A stretch of DNA of 64,000 nt from Acidovorax sp. Leaf191 (GCF_001424425.1 NZ_LMPT01000018.1:310001-374000); one strand, 5' to 3'; counted from the first letter of the stretch, positions 16,361-25,654 are shown. Numbers and translations: made by a program. Notes: generated by a model from the letters alone, not told the origin.

Positions 16361-18777
16361 GCCGTCAGTCCCATCAGTTCGCGCAGCAGCGGAAGCGGCA
16401 GGGCCGCGCGGGTTTCGTCCCATGCGGGGGCGGCCAGCGGTGCGGCGGCGGTGCGCGCGCCCTGGCTCGCTCGCTGCCCCAGGTCGCGCCGCTCGCTCGG
16501 GCCGAACGCCGAGAACGTGCGGCGCACCAGCGGCAGCACCCGCACGAAGTGTTCTTCATTCAGGCTGGAGAGCCACTGGTCCACCAGCTGCCACACATTG
16601 GCATCGTGCAGCAGCACCACGGCGTTGCGGTTGAGGAAGCCGTCCAGCCACGCCGCCGCCTTGCCGGGCTCCGCGCCCGCCGACAGGTGCAGCGACAGCG
16701 CGGGTCCGACCTGGTCTGCCGACCAGACGCCATCGTCGAGCAGCAGCCGCACCGCCACGCCCTGCAGCAGCTCGTGCGCGCTCTGGTGCTGCTGAGCCAC
16801 CTGGGCCAGCGCACGCTGCCACTGCTCGGTCTGCTCAGGCGACTGCCGCAGTGCGATGGCAGCGTGGGCGCCCAGGAACTTTTCGCGCAGCTGGTCGGCG
16901 GCGTCGTCGTCGATGGCGCTGCAGGCCAGCGGCAGGCTGATGGCCGCACGCACGATGAGGCTGTCCAGCACATGGCTGACCAGGGTGGCGTCGGTCTGCC
17001 GCACATTGCCGTAGCGGAACACGTTGGACAGCGGCGGCAGCGCGGCCAGCAGCTGCAGCGCATCGCCGGTGAGCGCCGCGCGGTTTTCCAGCGCGCGCGT
17101 GGCGGCGGCCACGGCCGTGTCCAGGTCGGCCAGCAGCACGCGGTCCACCAGGGACGACAGCTCGCCCAGGCTCTCGGCGCGTGCGGACTCGTCGGTCACG
17201 CGCGCCGTGGCGGCCTGCGCCAGCGTCTGCCCCCACTGGCTGGCCTCGATGAGGCGCAGCACGAACTCGGGCTGCCACTGCAGGTTCCACACCTCGTGGA
17301 AGGTGCCGCGCGACGAGCGCCCCACACGGGCCAGCGTGCCCCAGGGCACGTCCAGCAGGTTCAGGCGGTGCAGCAGGTGGCTGCGCGCCAGGTCGTTGGC
17401 GTTGCGCAGGTCCAGGTCCAGCGTCTTGTGCGTGGCCTCGGGCTTCAGGCGCAGGCTCTTCTGGGCCTGCTCCACATCGCGCTGCAGCGGCACCATGGGC
17501 ACGTCGGGCGGCACCGCGCCCAGGCGGTCGCCCACCACCAGCGCATCGTGGATGAAGTGCAGCACCGACTCGTCGCCCAGCGTGAGCACGGTGCGGCTGG
17601 CCTCGTGCAACTCTTCCAGCCCCGGGGCGGGCCGCTCGCGCAGCGCGGCCAGGGAATCGGCCAGCCGTGCGGCCTCGATCAGGTGGGCGGACGAGCAGTC
17701 CAGGTCGCGCTCGCGCATCAGCCGCGCCACACGGGCCAGCCAGCCGACGGCGCGCGGCTGCGTGCTCTGGTGGCTGGTCCACAGGTGCTCGTACCAGCCG
17801 GGCGCGTGGATGCCGGCGCCATAGCCGCTGGCGCGGGCCAGGTGGCGGTAGGTCCAAGGCACCCAGGTGCTCTGCACCTTGACCTTGGGCAGGCCCTTGA
17901 GCAGCGCCTGGTCCGCCTTGGCCGTGGCCTTGGCCTGCAGGCCCCCCAGGTGCCAGGCGCCGCAGACCACGGCGATGCGCTCGAAGCCTTCCTTCTGCGC
18001 CGCGCGGATGCACTGGCGCATGTGCGCCTCGCGCAGGGCTTCACGCTGCGCTTCCTCGGGGCTGCGGTGGCGCTCGCCCCACTCGCTGCGCAGCGCCAGC
18101 ATGGCTTCGGAGATGGCGGCAAACAGCTCTTCGCCGTCACCGCGCTCCTCGACCATGTGGTTCCACCAGGCTTCGCCGTCGGCATAGCCTGCGGCCTGTG
18201 CCAGCCAGGTCAGCGGGTCGCCGCGTGCGCCCTCTGCGTCGGCTCGCGGGTCCAGGTCAGCATCGGCGTCGCCGGGGTGGGTGGGGGTGGCTGCAGCGGC
18301 GGGCTCTTCGGTGGAGCCTGTGGCGGGAGCGTCGGCCGACTCGCCGGGCGTGTCGGGCGCTGCAGGCCCGGCCCGCGGAGTGTCTGCATCGCTCCCGGCC
18401 GCTGGTTCCGCCTGGTCGGCTTGTTCTGCCTTTTCGGCGTCCGCACGTGCCTTCTCGATGCCCAGGCTGTGCGCCACCGGCAGGTCGATGAAGCGCACCG
18501 GCACCTGGGCCTGCACCGCCCACAGGGCGGCCTGCCACTCCGGCGAGAACACGGCGAAGGGGTGGTACACCGCCAGGCCTTTTTCATCGGGAGCGTGGCT
18601 GAGCAGGGCCACCGGCGGCTTCATGTCGGCATGCACCATCAGCGGCAGCAGCGCGTCGCCCTCCGGCGGGCCTTCGATCAGCACGCAGTCGGGGCGCAGC
18701 GCCTCGAACGCGCGCACCAGGCTGCGCGCACAGCCGGGGCCGTGGTGGCGCACGCCGAAGTAGTGGGGTTCGCTCAT
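16357..18777 (-). CDS. DUF5682 family protein
   Basis: The 806-residue protein starts MSEPHYFGVRHHGPGCARSL, the very conserved N-terminus of DUF5682 (FGVRHHGPG). An EGPPE motif follows near residue 35. There is a low-complexity Ala/Glu/Pro-rich insert at about residues 120-190 and a large helical C-terminal part. I infer a soluble, cytoplasmic partner of the MoxR/VWA pair; its biochemical activity is unknown. The frame continues upstream through six 9-bp repeats (TTG-CGC-CAC codons) with possible TTG starts. I chose the ATG at 18777 because FGVRHHGPG should be N-terminal. Its stop overlaps the VWA start. Confidence 0.85.
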   Translation of the reverse strand: MSEPHYFGVRHHGPGCARSLVRAFEALRPDCVLIEGPPEGDALLPLMVHADMKPPVALLSHAPDEKGLAVYHPFAVFSPEWQAALWAVQAQVPVRFIDLPVAHSLGIEKARADAEKAEQADQAEPAAGSDADTPRAGPAAPDTPGESADAPATGSTEEPAAAATPTHPGDADADLDPRADAEGARGDPLTWLAQAAGYADGEAWWNHMVEERGDGEELFAAISEAMLALRSEWGERHRSPEEAQREALREAHMRQCIRAAQKEGFERIAVVCGAWHLGGLQAKATAKADQALLKGLPKVKVQSTWVPWTYRHLARASGYGAGIHAPGWYEHLWTSHQSTQPRAVGWLARVARLMRERDLDCSSAHLIEAARLADSLAALRERPAPGLEELHEASRTVLTLGDESVLHFIHDALVVGDRLGAVPPDVPMVPLQRDVEQAQKSLRLKPEATHKTLDLDLRNANDLARSHLLHRLNLLDVPWGTLARVGRSSRGTFHEVWNLQWQPEFVLRLIEASQWGQTLAQAATARVTDESARAESLGELSSLVDRVLLADLDTAVAAATRALENRAALTGDALQLLAALPPLSNVFRYGNVRQTDATLVSHVLDSLIVRAAISLPLACSAIDDDAADQLREKFLGAHAAIALRQSPEQTEQWQRALAQVAQQHQSAHELLQGVAVRLLLDDGVWSADQVGPALSLHLSAGAEPGKAAAWLDGFLNRNAVVLLHDANVWQLVDQWLSSLNEEHFVRVLPLVRRTFSAFGPSERRDLGQRASQGARTAAAPLAAPAWDETRAALPLPLLRELMGLTA

Positions 18778-18828
18778 GTCAGGGGTCCACGGTGCACGGC
18801 ACCGGCGCGCAACCCGCCGGCACGGGGG

Positions 18829-18891
18829 GCGCAAGTGGCGCAAGTGGCGCAAGTGGCGCAAGTGGCGCAAGTGGCGCAAGTGGCGCAGGTT
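18829..18891. repeat. 9-bp minisatellite upstream of the DUF5682 gene
   Basis: Six perfect tandem copies of GCGCAAGTG (18829-18882) and one degenerate copy (18883-18891) fill part of the 148-bp gap between the AAA gene stop and the DUF5682 ATG. On the minus strand each unit reads TTG CGC CAC (Leu-Arg-His), in frame with DUF5682. Copy-number change would therefore never shift the frame, but it would alter spacing or an N-terminal extension. Confidence 0.9.
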
Positions 18892-18925
18892 GCGCCAATG
18901 GAACCGGTGTCACAAGGGGCCTGCG

Positions 18926-20017
18926 TCATGCCATTTCGCGGAAGGCGCGGTACAGGTCCTTCCAGTCGGCGCGTTCCTTCACCACGGTTTCCAGGTATTC
19001 GTTCCAGACCACCTGGTCCTGCACCGGGTCCTTGACCACGGCGCCGATCAGGCCCGAGGCCACGTCCAGCGAGCTCAGCGTGCCGTCGCCGAAATGGCCG
19101 GCCAGCGCCATGCCGTTGTTGATCACCGAGATGGCCTCGGCGGTGGACAGCGTGGACGAGGGCGACTTGATCTGCGTCTTGCCGTCCTCGGTCTTGCCGT
19201 TGCGCAGCTCGCGGAAGATCTGCACGATGCGCCGCACTTCCTTCAGCGCCGGGGGCTCGGCGGGCAGCTGCAGCGCGCGGCCCATCTCGGCCACGCGCTT
19301 GACCACGATGGCGACCTCGTCGTTCTCGTTGCCGGGCACAGGCAGCACCACGGTGTTGAAGCGGCGCTTGAGCGCGGCCGACAGCTCGTTCACGCCCTTG
19401 TCACGGTTGTTGGCGGTGGCGATGATGCTGAAGCCACGCACGGCCTGCACCTCGCTGCCCAGCTCCGGGATGGGCAGGGTCTTTTCGGACAGCACGGTGA
19501 TGAGGCTGTCCTGCACGTCGGCCGGGATGCGCGTGAGCTCTTCGATGCGCGCGATCTTGCCCGCGCGCATGGCCTGCATCAGCGGGCTGGGCACCAGGGC
19601 CTTTTCCGACGGGCCATGGGCCAGCAGTTGGGCGTAGTTCCAGCCGTAGCGCAACTGCTCTTCGCTGGTGCCGGCCGTGCCCTGGATGAGCAGGGTGGAG
19701 TCACCGCTAATGGCGGCCGACAAATGCTCGGACACCCAGGACTTGGCCGTGCCCGGCACGCCGTACAGCAGCAGGCCCCGGTCCGTGGCCAGCGTGGCCA
19801 CGGCGACCTCCATCAGGCGCGCATTGCCGATGTACTTGGCGCTCACCTGAAAGCCATTGGCGAGCGTGGCGCCCATGAGGTACTGCACCACGGCCCAAGG
19901 CGACAGGGCCCAGTTGTCCGGGCGCTGGCGCTGGTCGTGCTTTTTCAGTTCCGCCAGTTCTTCGGCGAACTGGTGCTCGGCGTGCTGGCGCATGACGGAA
20001 GAAGGTGTGGAGCTCAT
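18926..20017 (-). CDS. MoxR-like AAA+ ATPase
   Basis: The 363-residue ATPase has Walker A GVPGTAKS near residue 89 and sensor/Walker-B-like segments (GKIARIEELTRIPADVQDSLITVLSEK) that are typical of MoxR proteins acting on a 'gate' partner. A second-region motif FSIIATANNRDKGVNELSAALKRRFN (sensor 1 and arginine finger) follows around residue 210. It is cytoplasmic. Its start overlaps the DUF5691 stop by 4 bp (ATGA). It lies in the middle of the SWIM-DUF5691-AAA-DUF5682-VWA cassette and is the presumed motor of the system. Confidence 0.9.
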   Translation of the reverse strand: MSSTPSSVMRQHAEHQFAEELAELKKHDQRQRPDNWALSPWAVVQYLMGATLANGFQVSAKYIGNARLMEVAVATLATDRGLLLYGVPGTAKSWVSEHLSAAISGDSTLLIQGTAGTSEEQLRYGWNYAQLLAHGPSEKALVPSPLMQAMRAGKIARIEELTRIPADVQDSLITVLSEKTLPIPELGSEVQAVRGFSIIATANNRDKGVNELSAALKRRFNTVVLPVPGNENDEVAIVVKRVAEMGRALQLPAEPPALKEVRRIVQIFRELRNGKTEDGKTQIKSPSSTLSTAEAISVINNGMALAGHFGDGTLSSLDVASGLIGAVVKDPVQDQVVWNEYLETVVKERADWKDLYRAFREMA

Positions 20018-21591
20018 GGCGTGGCGTGGGTGGTGGGTGTCGTGGACAGGGGTTGAAGGGCGCGGCGTGTGGCGATGACCTGCATCACGTCATGCACCAC
20101 GGTGGCAAAGGATGGGGTCTCGTCGGCATGGCGCGGCCACTGGGCCAGCGCGGGCAATACATCGGGGTGCAGCGCGCAGGCCAGCTCCGCCAGGTCCGAG
20201 CGCAGCCCGTAGTCGTCCCTCAGCGTGCCCTGGCGGGCCCGCTGCAGCAGGATGTCTGCCAGCGCCGCGGACAGCGGGGCCGACAAGGTGTCCGCAGGCG
20301 GGCAGGCCGCCAGCATCTGCGGCGCAAGGGTGTACAGCTGCACCGTCACGCCCTCCTTGTCCAGCCGCTGCTGCCAGATCTTTTCACGTGCGGCGCGGGG
20401 CAGCAGCGCCAGAATGGCCGCCACATCGGTGCGCAGCTGGTGGGCAGCGCCGGTGTCGATGAAGGCCTGGGCCCAGTCGGTCTGCGGCGCTGCCAGCAGC
20501 ACGTCGCGCCAGCCGCGCAGCAGCGACTGCGCCCAGTCGGTGCCCCGGGCCCACTCGATCAGCTCGCTGGCCGACAGGCTGGTGTGCATGGTCCACCAGC
20601 CCAGCGGCACCTGGCGCACCAGCTGGTACAGCCACCAGGCACGTTCGCCGAGCGCCTCGTGCTGGGGGCGGGGCGTGTCCAGGTTGTCGGCTTTCCAGTC
20701 GGCGCCCACGGCCTCGGGCGCATCGATGACCCAGCGCTTGCGCAGCAGCGCGCGTTCGTGGCGCACCAGCGGGGCCATGCGGTCTGCGGCGCGCCGGGGA
20801 TGGGCGGCGTCGGGCAGGCGCAGCAGCAACTCCAGCGCGCTGGCGCGCACCTCGCGGCTGCGGTCGGTGCGCAGGCCGTCGAGCAGCGGCTCGTCCTGCA
20901 GCGAGAGCTGGTCGGCCAGCACGCCCACCAGGTCGGCGCGCTCCTTGGCGCCCAGCTCGGCCAGCGCCTGCGCGAGCCGCTGCCGGGCCTGCTCGGGCTG
21001 CGTGGCGCGCTCGGCCGCCAGGAAGGCGCGCCGCTGTTCCAGGCTGCCGTCGGTCCACCGTGTTTCTTCGGGGGCCGACGCGCTCACGCCCACGGCGTAG
21101 CGCCAGTCCTCGCGCTGGCTGGCCAGCCACCGGCCCCGCTCGCCCAGCACCGGCGCCAGCACGGGCCGCAGCGCGACCGAGCGGCGCCCCAGGTCCAGGG
21201 CTGCGGGCAACAGGCGCGGCGGCAGCCGGTACCCCGCCCCGGCCAGCGCCAGGCAGATCTGGTGGTGCAGCCGGGGCGGCCCCTCTTGCAGCGCCCAGGT
21301 GATCAGGTGCGGCAGCTGGCCGTCAGGCCAGGCCTGCAGCGCGGGCCGCGTGTCGGGCTCTGCCTGGGTGGCCGATGCGGGCAGGGGGCTGGGCACGCCC
21401 TGCAGGCCCGCCAGGCTGCAGGCCGCGAGCATGCCCGAGGCGCGCAGCAGGGCCGTGGGTGCATCCGCCGCCTGCGCCATCGCGTCGTCGATGGCCTGGC
21501 CGATGGCGCCGGGCCAGTGCGGCTGCGCGCTGCTCTGGCGCTCGGTGCCCACCATCGCGGTGGCCAGCAGCGGGGTCCATGCGGCGCTCAT
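20014..21591 (-). CDS. DUF5691 family helical-repeat protein
   Basis: The 525-residue product starts MSAAWTPLLATAMVGTER. The ATAMVGTERQ stretch is the conserved N-terminal motif of DUF5691. The remainder is almost all helical, with HEAT-like units (for example the regions around residues 215-290), suggesting a scaffold. Length and neighbours match DUF5691 proteins of MoxR/VWA cassettes. It overlaps both neighbours by ATGA: its start with the SWIM-gene stop, and its stop with the AAA start. Reading further upstream in the same frame is possible but would overlap the SWIM gene. Confidence 0.8.
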   Translation of the reverse strand: MSAAWTPLLATAMVGTERQSSAQPHWPGAIGQAIDDAMAQAADAPTALLRASGMLAACSLAGLQGVPSPLPASATQAEPDTRPALQAWPDGQLPHLITWALQEGPPRLHHQICLALAGAGYRLPPRLLPAALDLGRRSVALRPVLAPVLGERGRWLASQREDWRYAVGVSASAPEETRWTDGSLEQRRAFLAAERATQPEQARQRLAQALAELGAKERADLVGVLADQLSLQDEPLLDGLRTDRSREVRASALELLLRLPDAAHPRRAADRMAPLVRHERALLRKRWVIDAPEAVGADWKADNLDTPRPQHEALGERAWWLYQLVRQVPLGWWTMHTSLSASELIEWARGTDWAQSLLRGWRDVLLAAPQTDWAQAFIDTGAAHQLRTDVAAILALLPRAAREKIWQQRLDKEGVTVQLYTLAPQMLAACPPADTLSAPLSAALADILLQRARQGTLRDDYGLRSDLAELACALHPDVLPALAQWPRHADETPSFATVVHDVMQVIATRRALQPLSTTPTTHATP

Positions 21592-22946
21592 GCGGCACTC
21601 CTTTGCCACAGGGGCGACGGCGCCGGGGCTTCGGCCTGGTGTTGGGGCGGAGCGCTCTCCCACGCGGTCATCGGCACCAGGTTGCTGCCGTCCCATTCGC
21701 AGGCCAGGTGCACCGCGTGCCCACCGGTCGCGGCCAGCAGGGTCCACAGGTCGGCGTCGCCCACGGCCAGGGGCAGCAGGTGCCCGTCGGCATGCAGGTA
21801 CGGCTGGCCGTCGCGCAGCAACGGCACGGCGTGGTGCATCACCACCGGATGGCTGAACACCCAGGGGCTGGCGGCGATGCGGCGCGCCACGCCGTCCCAT
21901 TCGTGCGCCGTGCCGGCATCGGGCCACTGCGGGGCGGCCGGAGGGCCCGCCTGGTCCACCACCTGCGCGCGCAGGCCCGCCGTGCCGGGGAAGAAGGCCA
22001 GCGTGGCGCTGACACCCGTCCCGGCGAAGAAGGATTGCTCGAAACCCCGGCCGCCGAAGGCGTGGTCCCACAGCAGCGCCCGGCGCTGGCTGCGGGCGCC
22101 GTGCAGCCATACGCGGCGTTCGGTGAGCTTGTCATCGCGGTCCTGGGCCACCACGCCCAGCACGGTCCAGTGGTCGTCCACGCGCTCGCCGTGCTCCAGC
22201 ACCCCGGCCTTGTCGTGCGGCCAGCCCAGCATGGCGCGCAGCTCGGCCTGCAGGGCCGGCGGCAGGCTGGCGCGGCGCTGCAGGGCTTCGCAGGCCAGCT
22301 GCATGAGGCCCAGGCGCGCCAGCGTGCGCTCGGGCCAGTCCTCGCCGTCACGGATGCCTGCGGCGGCTTCGCGGATGCGCACGCCCAGGCCCGGGGCCTG
22401 CGCATCCACCATGCGCGCGGCCATGGTCTGCCAGGTCTGCAGCACCTCGGCGTTCAGCGAACCGAGCCCGCGGCTCACCTGGTCGCACAGCCAGCGCTGC
22501 AGTTCCTGCGCGGCGGTTTCCATGCGCTGCCAGCGCTGGGCTTCGCGTTTGGCCTGCGCCTGTTCGTCCACCGGGGCGGCGGCCTTCTCGGCCTGGCGCA
22601 CTTCCTTTTGCTGCGCCTTGTCGGCGCGCGAGCCGAGCCATTCGCTCACCCACGCGGGCGGTGTCGTGGCCTGAAAGAGTTGGGGGTTCTGCGCCTGGAT
22701 CATGAGCAGCGCCAGGCCGTGCTTGCACGGAAACTTGCGGCTCGGGCAGCTGCAGCGGAAGGCGGGGCCGTTCAAGTCCACCTGCGTCTGGTAGGGCTTG
22801 GAGCCGCTGCCCTGGCACTCGCCCCAGACGGCGTGGTCGTCGGCGCCCAGCAGGGGCCATTTGGCGGGGGATACCAGGCCCTTGGCGGCCTTGGCCGAAG
22901 CGTCGTCGGGCGCCAGCGCCACCACGCCTTCCATCGTGAATGCCAT
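21588..22946 (-). CDS. SWIM zinc finger family protein
   Basis: The 452-residue protein has an N-terminal SWIM zinc-binding motif C-x-C-x(n)-C-x-H, seen as FRCSCPSRKFPCKHGLAL at about residues 63-80. SWIM fingers are predicted to bind DNA or protein. After a short charged segment there is a mostly helical region and a C-terminal beta-rich part. The start at 22946 has an in-frame alternative four codons later. It is the first gene of the cassette. Its relationship to E. coli YehQ (SWIM protein beside the YehL AAA and YehP VWA proteins) supports a common MoxR-linked system. Confidence 0.85.
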   Translation of the reverse strand: MAFTMEGVVALAPDDASAKAAKGLVSPAKWPLLGADDHAVWGECQGSGSKPYQTQVDLNGPAFRCSCPSRKFPCKHGLALLMIQAQNPQLFQATTPPAWVSEWLGSRADKAQQKEVRQAEKAAAPVDEQAQAKREAQRWQRMETAAQELQRWLCDQVSRGLGSLNAEVLQTWQTMAARMVDAQAPGLGVRIREAAAGIRDGEDWPERTLARLGLMQLACEALQRRASLPPALQAELRAMLGWPHDKAGVLEHGERVDDHWTVLGVVAQDRDDKLTERRVWLHGARSQRRALLWDHAFGGRGFEQSFFAGTGVSATLAFFPGTAGLRAQVVDQAGPPAAPQWPDAGTAHEWDGVARRIAASPWVFSHPVVMHHAVPLLRDGQPYLHADGHLLPLAVGDADLWTLLAATGGHAVHLACEWDGSNLVPMTAWESAPPQHQAEAPAPSPLWQRSAA

Positions 22947-23083
22947 ACGGATCCCGCGCCCCCTCGCCCTGTTGGTTGTGTGAATCTGGTCCGGGCAGGA
23001 TCATACGGGCGGCCTGCGGCCCATTCGGGGCCCACGGCCCACCGTTGCAATGCGTAACGATTGGGGCTGTCATCGCCCCCGCC

Positions 23084-23124
23084 CAAAAAGAAACCTCGCC
23101 ATGGCGGGGCGCCGTGGCGAGGTT
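23084..23124 (-). terminator. Rho-independent terminator of the aldehyde dehydrogenase gene
   Basis: The stem AACCTCGCCA..TGGCGAGGTT has a GC-rich loop region. On the minus strand it is followed by TTTCTTTTT. It lies 58 bp downstream of the ALDH stop and separates that gene from the SWIM cassette. Confidence 0.8.
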
Positions 23125-23181
23125 GCGGGTGGCAGGCTGCCCAGCCCGTACGGGTGGGCGGCCTGGCGCGGTGCGGACGGG

Positions 23182-24621
23182 TCAGGCCTGGGTGTAGGCC
23201 GTCTTCACGGTGGTGTAGAACTCGGCGGCGTAGCGGCCTTGCTCGCGCGGGCCGTAGCTGCTGCTCTTGCGGCCGCCGAACGGCACGTGGTAGTCCACGC
23301 CGGCCGTGGGCAGGTTCACCATCACCATGCCGGCCTGGGCGTGGCGCTTGAAGTGCGTGGCGTGCTTGAGGCTGGTGGTGGCGATGCCGCTGGCCAGGCC
23401 GAACTGCGTGTCGTTGGCCAGGGCCAGCGCTTCGTCGTAGTTCTTCACGCGCTGCACGCTCACCACGGGGCCGAAGATTTCTTCGCGGTTGATGCGCATG
23501 CCGGGCGTGGTCTCGGTGAACAGGGCGGGGCGCAGGTAGAAGCCGGGCGCGCCGTCCGCGTTCTTCTCCAGGGCCTCGCCGCCGAAGGCGAGCTTGGCGC
23601 CTTCCTGCTGGCCGATGCCGATGTATTCCAGGTCCTGCGCCAGCTGGCGGTCGTCCACCACGGGGCCGATGTCGGTGCCGGCCTTGCGGGCGTCGTCCAC
23701 CTTCAGGGTCTTCATCTTGTCGATCATGGCGGCCACGAAGCGGTCATGGATGCCTTCGGTCACGATCACGCGGCTGCTGGCGGTGCAGCGCTGGCCAGTG
23801 GAGAAGAAGCCGCTGTTCACGGCAGCGCCCACGGCCACGGCCAGGTCGGCGTCGTCCAGCACCACGAAGGGGTTCTTGCCGCCCATCTCCAGCTGCACCT
23901 TGGCGCCGCGCGGCACGCAGGCGGCGGCCACGCGCTGGCCCGTGCCCACCGATCCGGTGAAGCTCACGCCCGCGATGCGCTCGTCTTCCAGCAGCACCTG
24001 GCCCACGTCCGAGCCGCGGCCCATCACCAGGTTGAACACGCCGGCCGGCAGGCCCGCGCGGTGCAGGATGTCGGCCAGCGCCCAGGCGGAGCCGGGCACC
24101 ACTTCGGCGGGCTTGAACACCACGCAGTTGCCGTAGGCCAGGGCCGGGGCGATCTTCCAGGCCGGGATGGCGATGGGGAAGTTCCACGGCGTGATGATGC
24201 CGATCACGCCCAGGGGTTCGCGCGTGATCTCGATGCCCACGCCGGGGCGCACCGAAGGCACCAGCTCGCCGCCAGGGCGCAGCGCCTCGCCGGCGAAGAA
24301 CTTGAAGATGGCGGCCGCGCGGCCCACTTCGCCGATCGCCTCGGGCAGTGTCTTGCCTTCTTCGCGGGCCAGCAGGTCGCCGAGCTCGGCCTTGCGGGCG
24401 ATGATCTCGTTGCCCACCGCGTCCAGGATGTCAAAGCGCTGCTGGGGCGTGGACAGGCTCCATGCCGGGAAGGCCGCGTGGGCTGCCGACACGGCCTCCA
24501 GCGCCTGCTCGCGGCTGGCCACGGCGTAGTCGCCGATCACGTCGCGCGTGTCGGACGGGTTGGTGTTGCGGTAGTTGCGGGCGCCTTCGGTCCAGGTGCC
24601 GCCAATCAGGTTTGCATGCAT
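23182..24621 (-). CDS. NAD(P)-dependent aldehyde dehydrogenase, probable 2,5-dioxovalerate (alpha-ketoglutaric semialdehyde) dehydrogenase
   Basis: The 479-residue enzyme has ALDH-family motifs: LEMGGKNP with the general-base Glu near residue 245, the catalytic cysteine in GQRCTAS near residue 280, and a C-terminal NLPTAGVDYHVPFGG block. It resembles YcbD/KgsaDH-type enzymes that oxidise 2,5-dioxopentanoate to 2-oxoglutarate, the last step of oxidative hexuronate and pentose pathways. Context supports this: uronate dehydrogenase, lactonase, galactarate dehydratase, TRAP genes and a GntR regulator lie beside it. A regulator-like palindrome sits upstream at 24777. Succinate-semialdehyde dehydrogenase activity is an alternative. 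Confidence 0.8.
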   Translation of the reverse strand: MHANLIGGTWTEGARNYRNTNPSDTRDVIGDYAVASREQALEAVSAAHAAFPAWSLSTPQQRFDILDAVGNEIIARKAELGDLLAREEGKTLPEAIGEVGRAAAIFKFFAGEALRPGGELVPSVRPGVGIEITREPLGVIGIITPWNFPIAIPAWKIAPALAYGNCVVFKPAEVVPGSAWALADILHRAGLPAGVFNLVMGRGSDVGQVLLEDERIAGVSFTGSVGTGQRVAAACVPRGAKVQLEMGGKNPFVVLDDADLAVAVGAAVNSGFFSTGQRCTASSRVIVTEGIHDRFVAAMIDKMKTLKVDDARKAGTDIGPVVDDRQLAQDLEYIGIGQQEGAKLAFGGEALEKNADGAPGFYLRPALFTETTPGMRINREEIFGPVVSVQRVKNYDEALALANDTQFGLASGIATTSLKHATHFKRHAQAGMVMVNLPTAGVDYHVPFGGRKSSSYGPREQGRYAAEFYTTVKTAYTQA

Positions 24622-24776
24622 GGCTGTGGTGGGAGTGAGTGAGGTGGATGGATGGGGGTCGACAAGTCTTCAAGCCCTCCGGGCTGTGGACGTCGTGGCG
24701 CTGTGATACGGCGCCGTGCCGCAAGCGCCGTGGTGGTGCGGCGGCCCAAGGACGACGCACCCAGGCAAAAGAATAT

Positions 24777-24796
24777 GTTGTATGTCATCGTACAAC
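24777..24796. promoter_or_regulatory. Candidate GntR/FadR-type operator, ALDH promoter
   Basis: The sequence GTTGTATGTCATCGTACAAC has inverted GTTGTA/TACAAC ends. Its right part TCGTACAACAA also occurs (reverse complement) in the palindrome at 25655. It lies in the 245-bp gap between the regulator stop and the ALDH start, so it may control ALDH. Confidence 0.55.
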
Positions 24797-24866
24797 AATG
24801 TGCACATACTTTTGCCAGGGTAACTACTTAGGCGCCGAGACTGTGGCCTGCCAGTGGCGGGGGCGT

Positions 24867-25595
24867 TCAGCTGGCCTCGGCCTGTGCGCGCCGGCGGCGT
24901 TCACGGCTGTTGGCCAGGTGGGTGCGCATGGCGGCGCGGGCGGCGTCCGGGTCCTGCGCCACGATGGCGTCGTAGATGCTTTCGTGCTCGCCGTTCACGC
25001 GCCGCAGGTACTGGCTGCGCTCGTTGCTCGCGCCGTCCACCGAGTCCAGGCGCGCGCGTGGAATGATCATGCTGCCCAGCGTGCCCATGAGTTCCGCGAA
25101 GTGGCTGTTGTGCGTGGCGCGTGCGATCTCCAGGTGGAACTGGAAGTCCGACGCCACCGCGTCGCGGCCTGCCTCTACAGCGGCGGCCACGGCATCAAGC
25201 GCTTCGCGCATGGCCTTGAGGTTGCCCTCGGAGCGCCGCTGGGCGGCCAGGGCCGCCGCCTCGGTCTCCACGCCGATGCGCAGCTCCAGCACGGCGATCA
25301 CGTCGCGCAGCGTGCTGAACTGGTCGGGCGTGATCTTGAAGCCGGGCGCCTGGCCCAGCCCCAGAACGAAGGTGCCGATACCGTGGCGCGTCTCCACCAG
25401 GCCCGAAGCCTGGAGCTTGGAAATCGCCTCGCGCACCACGGTGCGGCTCACGCTGAACTCCGTCATGATCGCGGCTTCGGTCGGCAGCTTGTCGCCCAGG
25501 GCCAGGCGGCCGTCGCGGATGCGGTCGCCCAGGGATTCGACCAGCTCCAGGGCCAGGGTGCGGGGCTTGCGGCGAAGCTCGGTAACGGTGTTCAT
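24867..25595 (-). CDS. FadR/GntR family transcriptional regulator (FCD type)
   Basis: The 242-residue regulator has an N-terminal GntR winged helix at about residues 14-80 (GDKLPTEAAIMTEFSVSRTVVREAISKLQASGLVETRHGIGTFV). A C-terminal FCD effector domain at about residues 95-225 contains FHLEIARATHNSHF, part of the metal/ligand pocket. Members near uronate genes typically bind a pathway sugar acid and derepress. Two related palindromes flank the gene. The one at 25655, in the gap to the divergent uronate dehydrogenase, would allow autoregulation and control of the main operon. Confidence 0.9.
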   Translation of the reverse strand: MNTVTELRRKPRTLALELVESLGDRIRDGRLALGDKLPTEAAIMTEFSVSRTVVREAISKLQASGLVETRHGIGTFVLGLGQAPGFKITPDQFSTLRDVIAVLELRIGVETEAAALAAQRRSEGNLKAMREALDAVAAAVEAGRDAVASDFQFHLEIARATHNSHFAELMGTLGSMIIPRARLDSVDGASNERSQYLRRVNGEHESIYDAIVAQDPDAARAAMRTHLANSRERRRRAQAEAS

Positions 25596-25654
25596 TTCTT
25601 GGTGTTATCCCTATGTGGCCTCGTGGGGCAGAAGCGGTACATTGCTCTTTCTTT

